Source: Pseudomonadota bacterium (GTDB lineage: Bacteria > Desulfobacterota > DSM-4660 > Desulfatiglandales > B25-G16). From it: a stretch of 8,306 nucleotides of DNA. Location: positions 1-8,306 of the forward strand of contig JADFWK010000098.1 in the NCBI GenBank assembly GCA_015223015.1. The letters run 5' to 3'. Positions 1-6,060 of this stretch are shown here, in pieces. A program made the position numbers and the translations under genes. The first letter of the stretch is position 1. Every line of letters starts with the position of its first letter. The notes beneath the pieces are model-generated. The model ran no database searches and had not been told where the DNA came from. It worked only from the letters and a program-made list of their open reading frames with translations.

Positions 1-368
1 ATTCACTATGGAGTATTTCCAAGGAGAAGGAGGAGATATGCTCAAAGATAGAATCAATTCGAGAGGAGATCGTTTCTGCTCTTGATCCAAGGATAGATCA
101 GAGGTTTCTTACTTCTCATCAAATTCTCGAATTACTGCCTGATGAACATAAGTCCACCTTTCAAAAGCTTTTTCAGACGCTTCTCAAATTGAAGGGTGAG
201 ATTGAGGCCATACGCAAAGAAAACATGGTCTTTATCGATGATTCGCTCCAGTTTCTGGATGAGATGATGTCGATTCTAACAGGGAAGACCACATCCAAGA
301 TATTGTACAATGACAAATGTCATTTGAGCAGATCTGGTGCCAATGTTCTCCTCAGCAGGGAGGCTTGA
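1..368 (+). CDS. flgN: Flagellar filament-junction chaperone FlgN, 5'-truncated by the window edge
   Basis: An open frame runs from position 3 to the TGA at 366-368 and continues off the left edge, giving 121 visible residues. FlgN is a small, mostly helical cytoplasmic export chaperone for FlgK and FlgL. The visible part starts with a charged coiled-coil-like stretch (KEKEEICSKIESIREEI), then a second helix, then FIDDSLQFLDEMMSILTG. This last piece matches the family's C-terminal pattern of a leucine-rich helix followed by a Tyr/Gly-containing tail, here ending LLSREA. The stop lies 2 nt before the flgK ATG, and flgK's ribosome-binding site is inside the end of this gene, so translational coupling is likely. 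A purine-rich stretch at 21-36 precedes an ATG at 38, but that frame stops after 15 codons and the FlgN frame is open through it, so I do not take it as a start. Similarity to FlgN is weak by nature; gene order carries much of the call. Confidence 0.75.
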   Translation, partial: SLWSISKEKEEICSKIESIREEIVSALDPRIDQRFLTSHQILELLPDEHKSTFQKLFQTLLKLKGEIEAIRKENMVFIDDSLQFLDEMMSILTGKTTSKILYNDKCHLSRSGANVLLSREA

Positions 369-370
369 TC

Positions 371-2140
371 ATGTCAGGTTTAGGGTTGGTATTGAGCATT
401 GCAAAAACCGCTCTCTTTGCCCAGCGGCACGGCATAGATGTGACCGCCCACAATATTGCCAACGTTAATACGCCCAGTTATTCCAGGCAGAGCCCGGTGA
501 TGGAGGCGAAAGAGCCTGTATCCTATGGCGGGGTGCTCCTAGGTCAGGGTGTGGACACAACAGATGTAGTCAGGACCACCGACCAATTTGTCGAAGACCA
601 GCTCATGCAGCAAAAATCCTGCCTTCTGTCTTCCAAAGAGATGGAGGGTTACATGCAGATCTTAGAGGGCTTGTTTAACGAAAACTCTGAAACCAGTATT
701 AGTGTAATGCTGGCAGAGTTCTGGAACTTGTGGCACGACATTTCAAACCATCCTGCTGGGGCTGCTGAACGGACCGCGCTTTATCAGCACGGTATCTTGC
801 TGTCGCGGCAGTTTAACAACCTTGAAGCCGAGCTGACAGAGCTTGAAACAAATTTGACCAGTGCTGTGAATGTCGGTGTTGAGAGAATCAATGAAATTAC
901 AAGAGAAATCGCTGATATCAACATTAAAATCGTGGGGGTTGAAGCGGCAAAAGTCGCTAATGACCTAAGAGATAAGCGTACTGGTCTTGTTTCGGAACTT
1001 TCAGGATACATAGATGTCAAGACATTTGAGCAGAGCAACGGGTCGCTTACCATTATCACAGCTAAGGGTTGTGTTCTGGTTCAGGGAAGTGATTCCTATG
1101 ACCTGGAGATGGGGGGAGTCACTGGAGATCGGGTGACATGGCAGAGTTCTGGTAGTGCACACGTTGACCTTACAGACTATCTTACCAAAGGAAACCTGGG
1201 TGGATGGCTTGCTATGCGAGATGAGGTCATCGCTAAGTACAAACTTGACCTCAATGCCCTGGCTAAAGAATTCATCTCGGCTATCAACCATCAGCATACC
1301 CAGGGTGTGGGGCTCCACCTTTTTGAGCCCGGCAGTACCCTCGCCGGCACCTATCAAACGAGCACCGACCTGGATGATCTCGACTTTGGAAATGAGATTC
1401 AGTTCGTTGCTAATGGTTTCAAGCTCTGGATTGAAGACCGAACAGTTCCAGCAAACCCTGTAATGAACTCTGTTTCCGTGGACCTGAGCGGCCTGAATGG
1501 GAGCTCAACGCTTTCCAATCTGGCTACCGCTATCAATAACCAGATTACAGCGGCTGGGCTAACCGGGGTTACGGCAGGCGTTTCAGGCGATGCCGTAACG
1601 TTTACCTCTGGTAGCGATTATGCTCTTGGCTTCTCAGAAGATACGAGCAATATTCTGGGAGCCCTCGGTGTGAATACCTTTTTCCAAGGAGTCGGCGCTG
1701 GATCCATGAGCGTGAATACAGTTTTAAACGATAAGGACTATATTGCTGCCGCACAGATAGAAGCCGATGGTAGCTATGCGTCAGGAGACAACACTAATGC
1801 CTTGGCTATTGCTGACCTCCAATACACATCCATGGGAATTAGTCAATGGACCTGTGACAGGATAAACGGAAACACAGAGGGAACGGTCACCACGACCATT
1901 GAGCATTACTATCATAGTATGGTGAGCTCCATTGGGATCACCTCTGAGAGCATCTCTAGAGGTAGGGAGTATAATGAGGTGATGGTCAACAAACTCGGTG
2001 AGATACGGGATAGTATTTCAGCCGTGTCCCTGGATGAAGAGATGACAAACCTCATAAAATTTCAGCATGCCTATACAGCAGCAGCCAAGCTTATTAGTGT
2101 TTCCGATGAAATGCTTGAAACGCTGCTCAGCATGAAGTAG
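371..2140 (+). CDS. flgK: Flagellar hook-associated protein 1 FlgK (HAP1)
   Basis: This 589-residue protein is the first hook-filament junction protein, exported by the flagellar type III system and assembled between hook and filament. The N-terminal D0 helix carries the rod/hook/HAP signature HNIANVNTPSYSRQ at residues 27-40. The last 35 residues (EEMTNLIKFQHAYTAAAKLI...DEMLETLLSMK) are the matching C-terminal D0 helix. The middle, roughly residues 330-480, is a variable domain rich in Ser, Gly and Asn that includes ILGALGVNTFFQG, a segment type common in FlgK of this length. I chose the ATG at 371 over the in-frame ATG at 317: 371 begins with the canonical D0 start, has GGGAGG at 358-363 with a 7-nt spacer, and does not overrun flgN. 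The next gene, flgL, starts 20 nt downstream. Confidence 0.95.
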   Translation: MSGLGLVLSIAKTALFAQRHGIDVTAHNIANVNTPSYSRQSPVMEAKEPVSYGGVLLGQGVDTTDVVRTTDQFVEDQLMQQKSCLLSSKEMEGYMQILEGLFNENSETSISVMLAEFWNLWHDISNHPAGAAERTALYQHGILLSRQFNNLEAELTELETNLTSAVNVGVERINEITREIADINIKIVGVEAAKVANDLRDKRTGLVSELSGYIDVKTFEQSNGSLTIITAKGCVLVQGSDSYDLEMGGVTGDRVTWQSSGSAHVDLTDYLTKGNLGGWLAMRDEVIAKYKLDLNALAKEFISAINHQHTQGVGLHLFEPGSTLAGTYQTSTDLDDLDFGNEIQFVANGFKLWIEDRTVPANPVMNSVSVDLSGLNGSSTLSNLATAINNQITAAGLTGVTAGVSGDAVTFTSGSDYALGFSEDTSNILGALGVNTFFQGVGAGSMSVNTVLNDKDYIAAAQIEADGSYASGDNTNALAIADLQYTSMGISQWTCDRINGNTEGTVTTTIEHYYHSMVSSIGITSESISRGREYNEVMVNKLGEIRDSISAVSLDEEMTNLIKFQHAYTAAAKLISVSDEMLETLLSMK

Positions 2141-2160
2141 CAAAAGGGGAGTAGACTGCC

Positions 2161-3027
2161 ATGAGGGTAGCCAATAAGACCGTTTACGATATGGTAAAAT
2201 TCGACTTGGCCAGGATTAACGAGGAACTGAACAAGGCCAACAGGGTAGTCACAACTGGCAAACGCATCACAGATCTTTCTGATGATCCGGTAAAGCTTAG
2301 CGAGGCACTAAACATTAAATCTGTTCTTTTAAACCTTGAACAATTGGGACGCAACATAAATATGGGAAGGTCTTGGCTAGCTGCCAGTGAAAGTGCCCTG
2401 AGCCAGGTACAGGATCTGATTTCCGGCACAAAGGCCTTGTGTGTTCAGATGGCCAATGGGATCATGAATGCTGAACAGCGGGCCGCTGCAGCCGGGGCTG
2501 TGCAAAATACACTGGATGATATTGTGTCTCTAGCTAACACAGTGGTTAATGGTGAGTATGTTTTTGCAGGGTGGAAGACCGATATTGTGCCATTCGATGA
2601 GGACGGGACCTACTATGGGGATAATCACGCCTTCGCCATTAAAATAGGTAATGATACCACCGTCGAGGTTGGAAGTGACGGGGAGGCGGTGTTTGGAGCT
2701 CTCTTCACCACCGTGAGTGATTTGAAAGATGCCTTGGAGGGTAATGACGTCGGTGGAATTATGGCGGCGATGGCTAATCTTGATAGTGATTTTGATCATA
2801 TTACCACGAAGATATCGGGCATTGGCTCAAAGATGATCCACATGGAAACCAGAGAAAAGATCTTTCAGGATTATACTATCAACAGTACCGAGAGGCTATC
2901 CGAGATTGAGGATGCGGATATGGCCGCGGCAATCATTGATCTGGAATCCGGACAGCTTGCCTTTAAGGCTGCTCTGGCCTCTTCTGTCAGGGTTATGGAA
3001 CTGAGCCTGGTTGATTTTTTAACGTAA
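2161..3027 (+). CDS. flgL: Flagellar hook-associated protein 3 FlgL (HAP3)
   Basis: This 288-residue flagellin-like junction protein sits on FlgK and provides the seat for the flagellin filament. The N-terminal D0/D1 helices show the flagellin-family pattern: TGKRITDLSDDPV at about residues 32-44, then NINMGRSWLAASESALSQV. The region VVNGEYVFAGWKTDIVPF (about 128-145) is the typical FlgL GxYxFAG turn. The C-terminus (DADMAAAIIDLESGQLAFKAAL...ELSLVDFL) is the paired D1/D0 helix ending in the family's SLxDFL-like motif. The start is supported by AGGGGAG at 2145-2151, 9 nt before the ATG. The gene ends in tandem stops (TAA, then TAG at 3028-3030). Downstream there is no further flagellar gene for 246 nt; a long palindrome fills that space. 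Confidence 0.95.
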   Translation: MRVANKTVYDMVKFDLARINEELNKANRVVTTGKRITDLSDDPVKLSEALNIKSVLLNLEQLGRNINMGRSWLAASESALSQVQDLISGTKALCVQMANGIMNAEQRAAAAGAVQNTLDDIVSLANTVVNGEYVFAGWKTDIVPFDEDGTYYGDNHAFAIKIGNDTTVEVGSDGEAVFGALFTTVSDLKDALEGNDVGGIMAAMANLDSDFDHITTKISGIGSKMIHMETREKIFQDYTINSTERLSEIEDADMAAAIIDLESGQLAFKAALASSVRVMELSLVDFLT

Positions 3028-3029
3028 TA

Positions 3030-3250
3030 GGGGTCTTAACGGGCTGTTGCCCAAACGGAAATCCCTTTAAAGCGATCATTAAAACGTTTTTTGCAAACAA
3101 ATCTCCACGAAGTGGAAGATAAGCGATGTCAACTGTTTGAGCCCGAAAGGCGAGTTTTGACATCGCCTGGAGCGAGCCTTAGATTTGTCAGAAAACGTTT
3201 TAGATCCAGCGAAAAGGGATTTCGCCAACAGCCTGTTAAGGGCTGACCCC
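3030..3250. repeat. Long imperfect palindrome (MITE- or REP-like element) between flgL and csrA
   Basis: The whole 221-nt segment is an interrupted inverted repeat. Matching blocks, outside in, are: GGGGTC 3030-3035 with GACCCC 3245-3250; TTAACGGGCTGTTG (3036-3049) with CAACAGCCTGTTAA (3226-3239, one mismatch); AAATCCCTTT (3059-3068) with AAAGGGATTT (3213-3222 region); AAAACGTTTT 3081-3090 with 3192-3201; ACAAATCT 3097-3104 with AGATTTGT 3181-3188; GCGATGTCAA 3123-3132 with TTGACATCGC 3157-3166. A small extra stem, TCCAC/GTGGA, lies at 3104-3116. Both strands could fold into one long interrupted hairpin. The ends are the symmetric GGGGTC/GACCCC, as expected of a non-autonomous terminal-inverted-repeat element, but I see no target-site duplication. 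The 61-codon minus-strand frame through it is a by-product of the repeat. It may act as a terminator or processing block separating flgL from csrA, which is inference. Confidence 0.85.
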
Positions 3251-3273
3251 TCTACCAAAGCCATGGACGGGCT

Positions 3274-3525
3274 ATGCTTATATTAACAAGGAAGTTAGGT
3301 GAACGGATCACTATTGGCAATGATATTGTCATTGCTTTGCTTGAAATCAAAGGCGCGCAGGTCAAGCTCGGTATTGAAGCACCGAAGGATATCAGTATTC
3401 ACCGGCAAGAGATATATGAGAGAATTAAAAGAGAGAACCTGATATCATCTGCAGTAACTGCCTCTGATCTCTTTAAGGCAGCCACTCTTTTGCAAGCTAA
3501 CAGACCCAGGGATACGAAAACTTGA
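3274..3525 (+). CDS. csrA: Translational regulator CsrA (carbon storage/flagellin regulator)
   Basis: This 83-residue, dimeric RNA-binding protein recognises GGA motifs in mRNA leaders and usually blocks ribosome access. The core is canonical: [10 protein letters not shown] at the N-terminus, [18 protein letters not shown] in the middle, with the RNA-contacting Leu4, Arg6 and Arg44 and Glu46 at the expected positions. The protein is longer than the about 61-residue E. coli form, with a helical tail at residues 55-83 ([19 protein letters not shown]). That resembles the tail of B. subtilis CsrA, and Asn55, a position implicated in FliW antagonism there, is present. This fits the fliW gene directly downstream, which overlaps csrA by 4 nt. 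The ribosome-binding site is weak (GGACGGG at 3265-3271, only 2 nt from the ATG) and contains a GGA trinucleotide, so autoregulation is possible but unproven. The gene is separated from flgL by the long palindrome. Confidence 0.95.
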   Translation: MLILTRKLGERITIGNDIVIALLEIKGAQVKLGIEAPKDISIHRQEIYERIKRENLISSAVTASDLFKAATLLQANRPRDTKT

Positions 3526-4016
3526 AGATTGACTCCACAAGATTTGGGCCTATCACCATAGGGGAAGAGAGGATTATTACCATGCCCTTTGGTATGCTCG
3601 GATTTCCTGAAGAAAAACGATATGTTATCCTTCAGCATAGAGAAGATTCACCCTTCTTTTGGTACCAGTCTGTAGATGATCCAGCACTTGCCTTTGTGAT
3701 TACCAGCCCATTCCTGTTTAAGCCTGGCTATTCCGTGCCCCTCGAGGATACAGTAGAGCAGATGTCCTGGATTGAAGACAAAGACAAGGGTAAGTTAGAG
3801 TTATATGTAGTTGTTAATATCCCAAAGAGCTCACCGGACAACATGACCGCAAACCTCATTGGTCCCATCTTGATAAATAACAGAACCCGCCAGGCTGTAC
3901 AGATGGTCATTACGGACAGCCCCTATTCCCACAAGTTTTCTCTGGTAGGGAAGAACAAAGATGATAATACGGGAAGCAGCCAGAATAAGGTGGGGAACCC
4001 TGTCTCAGAGGGTTAA
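3522..4016 (+). CDS. fliW: Flagellar assembly factor FliW (CsrA antagonist)
   Basis: This 164-residue cytoplasmic protein binds either flagellin or CsrA. When flagellin is exported, freed FliW sequesters CsrA and relieves repression of flagellin mRNA. Family features are clear: an N-terminal beta-strand block with [19 protein letters not shown] (about residues 19-37), [11 protein letters not shown] (53-63), and the hallmark [11 protein letters not shown] (109-119) followed by [17 protein letters not shown]. The start is a TTG at 3522 inside the csrA stop (TTGA overlap), with CAGGGA at 3507-3512 about 9 nt upstream. The next in-frame ATG (3582) would remove the first strand. The last about 20 residues ([21 protein letters not shown] region) are a polar tail beyond the usual domain. 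The csrA-fliW overlap predicts stoichiometric, coupled translation of the two partners. Confidence 0.95.
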   Translation: MKIDSTRFGPITIGEERIITMPFGMLGFPEEKRYVILQHREDSPFFWYQSVDDPALAFVITSPFLFKPGYSVPLEDTVEQMSWIEDKDKGKLELYVVVNIPKSSPDNMTANLIGPILINNRTRQAVQMVITDSPYSHKFSLVGKNKDDNTGSSQNKVGNPVSEG

Positions 4017-4130
4017 GTGGTGGGAAAAGCTCCTCTCCTTTCAATCCCTGCTTTCGCGTTGCAGCTCTTGAACGTTGGCAGCACCTTCTAGTGAAGCTTC
4101 GCCTCAAACCGACGAGGCACGATGTGAGTA

Positions 4131-4212
4131 AAAAACGAAATACTGAGTAACGTTTGTGGGTTACGGTGGAGCCTGTCCCGACTATACTGTCGGGGATGCC
4201 CGTTTCGTTTTT
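4131..4212. repeat. Nested inverted repeat (two-level hairpin)
   Basis: The outer arms AAAAACGAAA (4131-4140) and TTTCGTTTTT (4203-4212) are perfect 10-bp complements. Inside them sits a second perfect stem, CCCGAC (4177-4182) with GTCGGG (4189-4194), closing a 6-nt loop TATACT. The spacing is asymmetric: 36 nt before the inner stem and 8 nt after it. The inner GC-rich hairpin is 161 nt past the fliW stop and has no immediate T-run, so it is not a classical terminator for fliW. It is more likely a repeat-derived palindrome. Confidence 0.55.
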
Positions 4213-4241
4213 CGGTAACTTCATTGGTCTTTTTATTTCTA

Positions 4242-4290
4242 CGTTACCTTAACCGTTACCGATACGGGCTTCGTTACCCTAACCGTTACC
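4242..4290. repeat. Tandem pair of 19-bp repeats, period 30 bp
   Basis: CGTTACCTTAACCGTTACC (4242-4260) recurs as CGTTACCCTAACCGTTACC (4272-4290), one mismatch in 19, separated by the 11-nt spacer GATACGGGCTT. Each copy is itself built on CGTTACC twice (7-mer at both ends, joined by TAA-type bases), so the array has four CGTTACC or CCGTTACC words in 49 bp. A further ACCCTAA continues after the second copy. The function is unknown: it could be a short iteron-like protein-binding array or decayed repeat DNA. Confidence 0.75.
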
Positions 4291-4314
4291 CTAATAAACC
4301 AGTAAAAACTTGAC

Positions 4315-4344
4315 ATTAATCCGCCTGAAGTCTGGCGGATAAAT
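4315..4344. terminator. Probable bidirectional terminator between fliW and purH
   Basis: The stem is ATTAATCCGCC (4315-4325) with GGCGGATAAAT (4334-4344): 10 of 11 bp matched, loop TGAAGTCT. On the plus strand it is followed directly by TTT. On the minus strand it lies 27 nt past the purH stop and is followed within about 6 nt by a TTTTT run (4303-4307 on the plus strand reads AAAAA). Its place between two convergent transcription units fits a shared terminator. The T-tracts are short or offset, so efficiency is uncertain. Confidence 0.45.
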
Positions 4345-4370
4345 TTTAAGATCTTGAGCTATGAAGACAT

Positions 4371-5666
4371 CTAGTGCTTGAATGCCCTCTGGCCGGTAAA
4401 TACCATGGTCACCTGAGGATCTGCCTCGTTACAGGCCTCAATCGACTCGAAGTCTCTCAGCGAGCCTCCTGGATGAACAATGGCCCTTATTCCCTCCTGT
4501 ATAGCCACATCCACTCCATCTCTGAACGGAAAAAACGCATCTGATGCCATGGTTGAACCGGTGAGTCCACCGTGGGCTTCTGCAGTTGCCTTATCTATTT
4601 CCTCCTGGAGCGCTGCATCTCCCTTGCCTTTGTGTATGTCAGCTTGCAGCTGTTTATAGGGGATGCCGTGTGTTTTGAAGCAGAGGGAATCTGCATACTT
4701 GGTATAGGCCTTGTAAATGGCTATCTCTGCCACACCAACCCTGTCCTGTTCCCCGGTACCGATGCCAACTGTTACCCCATCCTTAACATAGATAACGGAG
4801 TTTGATGTAATGCCCTGTTCTACCTGCCATCCAAAGAGCATATCGGCGTATTCATCAGGAGTGGGTTTTCGGGCGATCTTGTATAGCTTTCCTTTATATT
4901 CTACAGAGGCCAAGGTGAAATCGTCGGGCGATCTAATGGCATTCACTGGGGACTGCTGCAGAATTATCCCCCCGTCAATGAGGCTCTTGAAATCAACGAA
5001 CCGTTTTTCTCTATATTCGGCTAACCTATCAATCTTGCTGATCTTGATGATCCTGAGATTTGGGCTCTTGCTCAGGATAGATACGGTTTTATCGTCAAAC
5101 TCAGGCGCCGCCACTACCTCGAGATAATTCTCACCGATTAATTCCGCCACCTCTTGATCAATGGGTTTGTTAAAGGCTGCACAACCCCCAAAGGCTGCTA
5201 TTCTATCTGCCATGTTTGCCTTTTGATAGGCATCGGCAATGGTAGAACCATAGGCTACCCCACAGGGGTTATTATGCTTAGCAATTACAACAGCCGGTTT
5301 TGAGGAAAGATACTTCAATATATTGAGGGCATTGTCTATGTCGGTAAGATTGATTTTTCCTGGATGTTTTCCACTCTGGATCATTTGCTCTTCAGTTATG
5401 GCCGAAACCAGGCCCTTGTCTGGTTCAATAAACTGACATTCACCCAGGACAAGATTTCCGGTTACCAACTCATACAGGGCTGCCCCTTGGCCCGGATTTT
5501 CTCCATACCTGAGGCCTTTCTCGATCAATTCGCCTGAACGCTCATCAGGTATCTTCCAGGTTCTTTTCCTGTATGCCAGCATTTGTTCTCCAAAATGTAT
5601 AGTAATCCGAGGTGGAAAATGGTCATCCATCACAGTTCTGTACATCTTCTTCAGATCTTCAGCCAT
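4371..5666 (-). CDS. purH: AICAR formyltransferase (PurH transformylase domain only, no IMP cyclohydrolase domain)
   Basis: This 431-residue cytosolic enzyme transfers the formyl group of 10-formyl-THF to AICAR, the penultimate step of IMP synthesis. Motifs in order: LRYGENPGQ (52-60, the usual LRYGENPHQ), the catalytic KHNNPCG (130-136), AFGGCAAFNKPI, FFPFRDGVDVAIQEG, and the C-terminal HPGGSLRDFESIEACNEAD...MVFTGQRAFKH, ending at the family's normal terminal His. Bifunctional PurH is about 520 residues, with about 200 residues of IMP cyclohydrolase (MGS-like) domain before LRYGENP. Here only 51 residues precede it, and they do not resemble that domain. IMP cyclohydrolase must therefore be encoded elsewhere. 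The ATG at 5666 is supported by AAAGGAA about 8 nt upstream. The gene is not a visible truncation: the N-terminus is in frame and has its own ribosome-binding site. Confidence 0.93.
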   Translation of the reverse strand: MAEDLKKMYRTVMDDHFPPRITIHFGEQMLAYRKRTWKIPDERSGELIEKGLRYGENPGQGAALYELVTGNLVLGECQFIEPDKGLVSAITEEQMIQSGKHPGKINLTDIDNALNILKYLSSKPAVVIAKHNNPCGVAYGSTIADAYQKANMADRIAAFGGCAAFNKPIDQEVAELIGENYLEVVAAPEFDDKTVSILSKSPNLRIIKISKIDRLAEYREKRFVDFKSLIDGGIILQQSPVNAIRSPDDFTLASVEYKGKLYKIARKPTPDEYADMLFGWQVEQGITSNSVIYVKDGVTVGIGTGEQDRVGVAEIAIYKAYTKYADSLCFKTHGIPYKQLQADIHKGKGDAALQEEIDKATAEAHGGLTGSTMASDAFFPFRDGVDVAIQEGIRAIVHPGGSLRDFESIEACNEADPQVTMVFTGQRAFKH

Positions 5667-5681
5667 GTTTCTGTTCCTTTC

Positions 5682-5933
5682 TTAGTTGTGTTTTGTAAGT
5701 TGCCCACTGTCCGTTGGTTTCTTCCCCACCGCCTTCGTATGGGCACTCGGTTTAGGGGTAGGGGATTTACCTCTCTTTCCACAAGGAGATTTGCTTTGTA
5801 TCCCCGAAGGCCATCGTTTCACCTCGAATAGAGAGTCCCAAAGAAGGTCTGCTGCTTCTCCGAAATTATGAATACGAACATTCTCAAGGCCCATCTTAGC
5901 CATAAAGCTTTCTCCCGACAATCTTGACATCAT
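5682..5933 (-). CDS. Possible small protein upstream of purH (doubtful)
   Basis: An 83-codon frame begins with tandem ATGs, 3-4 nt after a GGGAAG stretch, and ends 15 nt before the purH start, with purH's ribosome-binding site in between. The first 42 residues (including MGLENVRIHNFGEAADLLWDSLFEVKRW) look like a plausible amphipathic helix. The second half is a low-complexity Lys/Ser/Pro/Gly tail (SPCGKRGKSPTPKPS) more like translated repeat or spacer DNA. I recognise no domain, signal peptide or membrane segment, and it does not look like the missing IMP cyclohydrolase. It could be a real leader peptide or gene, a decayed remnant, or simply the purH 5' leader. Same-strand placement just before purH is the only contextual support. 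Confidence 0.25.
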   Translation of the reverse strand: MMSRLSGESFMAKMGLENVRIHNFGEAADLLWDSLFEVKRWPSGIQSKSPCGKRGKSPTPKPSAHTKAVGKKPTDSGQLTKHN

Positions 5934-6060
5934 CTACTTCCCGTTTAATCCAGCAACGAACAACCGACCACAGTGAAGCTCTCCGCGCTTCCGCTCGGGG
6001 CATCCTGCTCCGCCGAAGTAGCCGTTTCGGCTACGAAGGTCGAGTCCTGGCGAAGGCGAG
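5934..6060. other. Intergenic spacer downstream of folE2
   Basis: No gene is seen here. Part of a 98-codon plus-strand frame (5924-6220) crosses it but runs antisense into folE2 and has no ribosome-binding site or recognisable domain. The DNA is more GC-rich than the adjacent genes and contains the copy 1 palindrome. If the doubtful 83-codon frame is not a gene, the unannotated space extends over 5667-6060. The purH promoter should lie somewhere in this interval, but I cannot pick a convincing -35/-10 pair. Confidence 0.5.
6013..6058. repeat. Short palindrome with GAA/GAA internal loop (REP-like), copy 1
   Basis: CC-GAA-GTAGCCG (6013-6024), loop TTT (6025-6027), CGGCTAC-GAA-GG (6028-6039): a perfect 7-bp stem separated from an outer CC/GG pair by symmetric GAA/GAA. 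The segment continues to GGCGAAGGCG at 6049-6058, an exact 10-mer also present in copy 2 at 7124-7133. The element lies 3' of folE2 (minus strand), where it could act as an mRNA 3' stem. There is no T-run, so it is not a classical terminator. Confidence 0.55.

Larger units (their letters stand above)
4017..4370. other. Convergent intergenic region, 354 nt, no gene
   Basis: No convincing coding sequence lies between the fliW and purH stops. A 104-codon minus-strand frame crossing 3910-4224 runs antisense into fliW, has low-complexity Arg/Ser/Cys composition, lacks a ribosome-binding site and resembles no family I know, so I leave it out. What the region does hold is structured DNA: a small GCCTC/GAGGC stem (4101-4105 with 4114-4118), a nested hairpin at 4131-4212, a tandem 19-bp repeat at 4242-4290 and a terminator-like stem at 4315-4344. 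These are listed separately. Confidence 0.6.

Noticed and set aside
38..85. ATG at 38 preceded by a very purine-rich, ribosome-binding-like stretch
   Set aside because: Its frame stops after 15 codons. The FlgN frame runs straight through with coiled-coil-like sequence, so the purines simply encode Lys/Glu.
317..370. Upstream in-frame ATG for FlgK at 317
   Set aside because: It would overlap flgN by 52 nt and add 18 residues not found in the family; the ATG at 371 has a good ribosome-binding site and the canonical N-terminus.
3079..3264. 61-codon minus-strand frame between flgL and csrA
   Set aside because: It lies almost entirely within the long palindrome and has no ribosome-binding site or recognisable domain.
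3910..4224. 104-codon minus-strand frame overlapping the fliW 3' end
   Set aside because: It runs antisense to a certain gene, has Arg/Ser/Cys-rich low-complexity composition, crosses hairpin repeats and has no ribosome-binding site.
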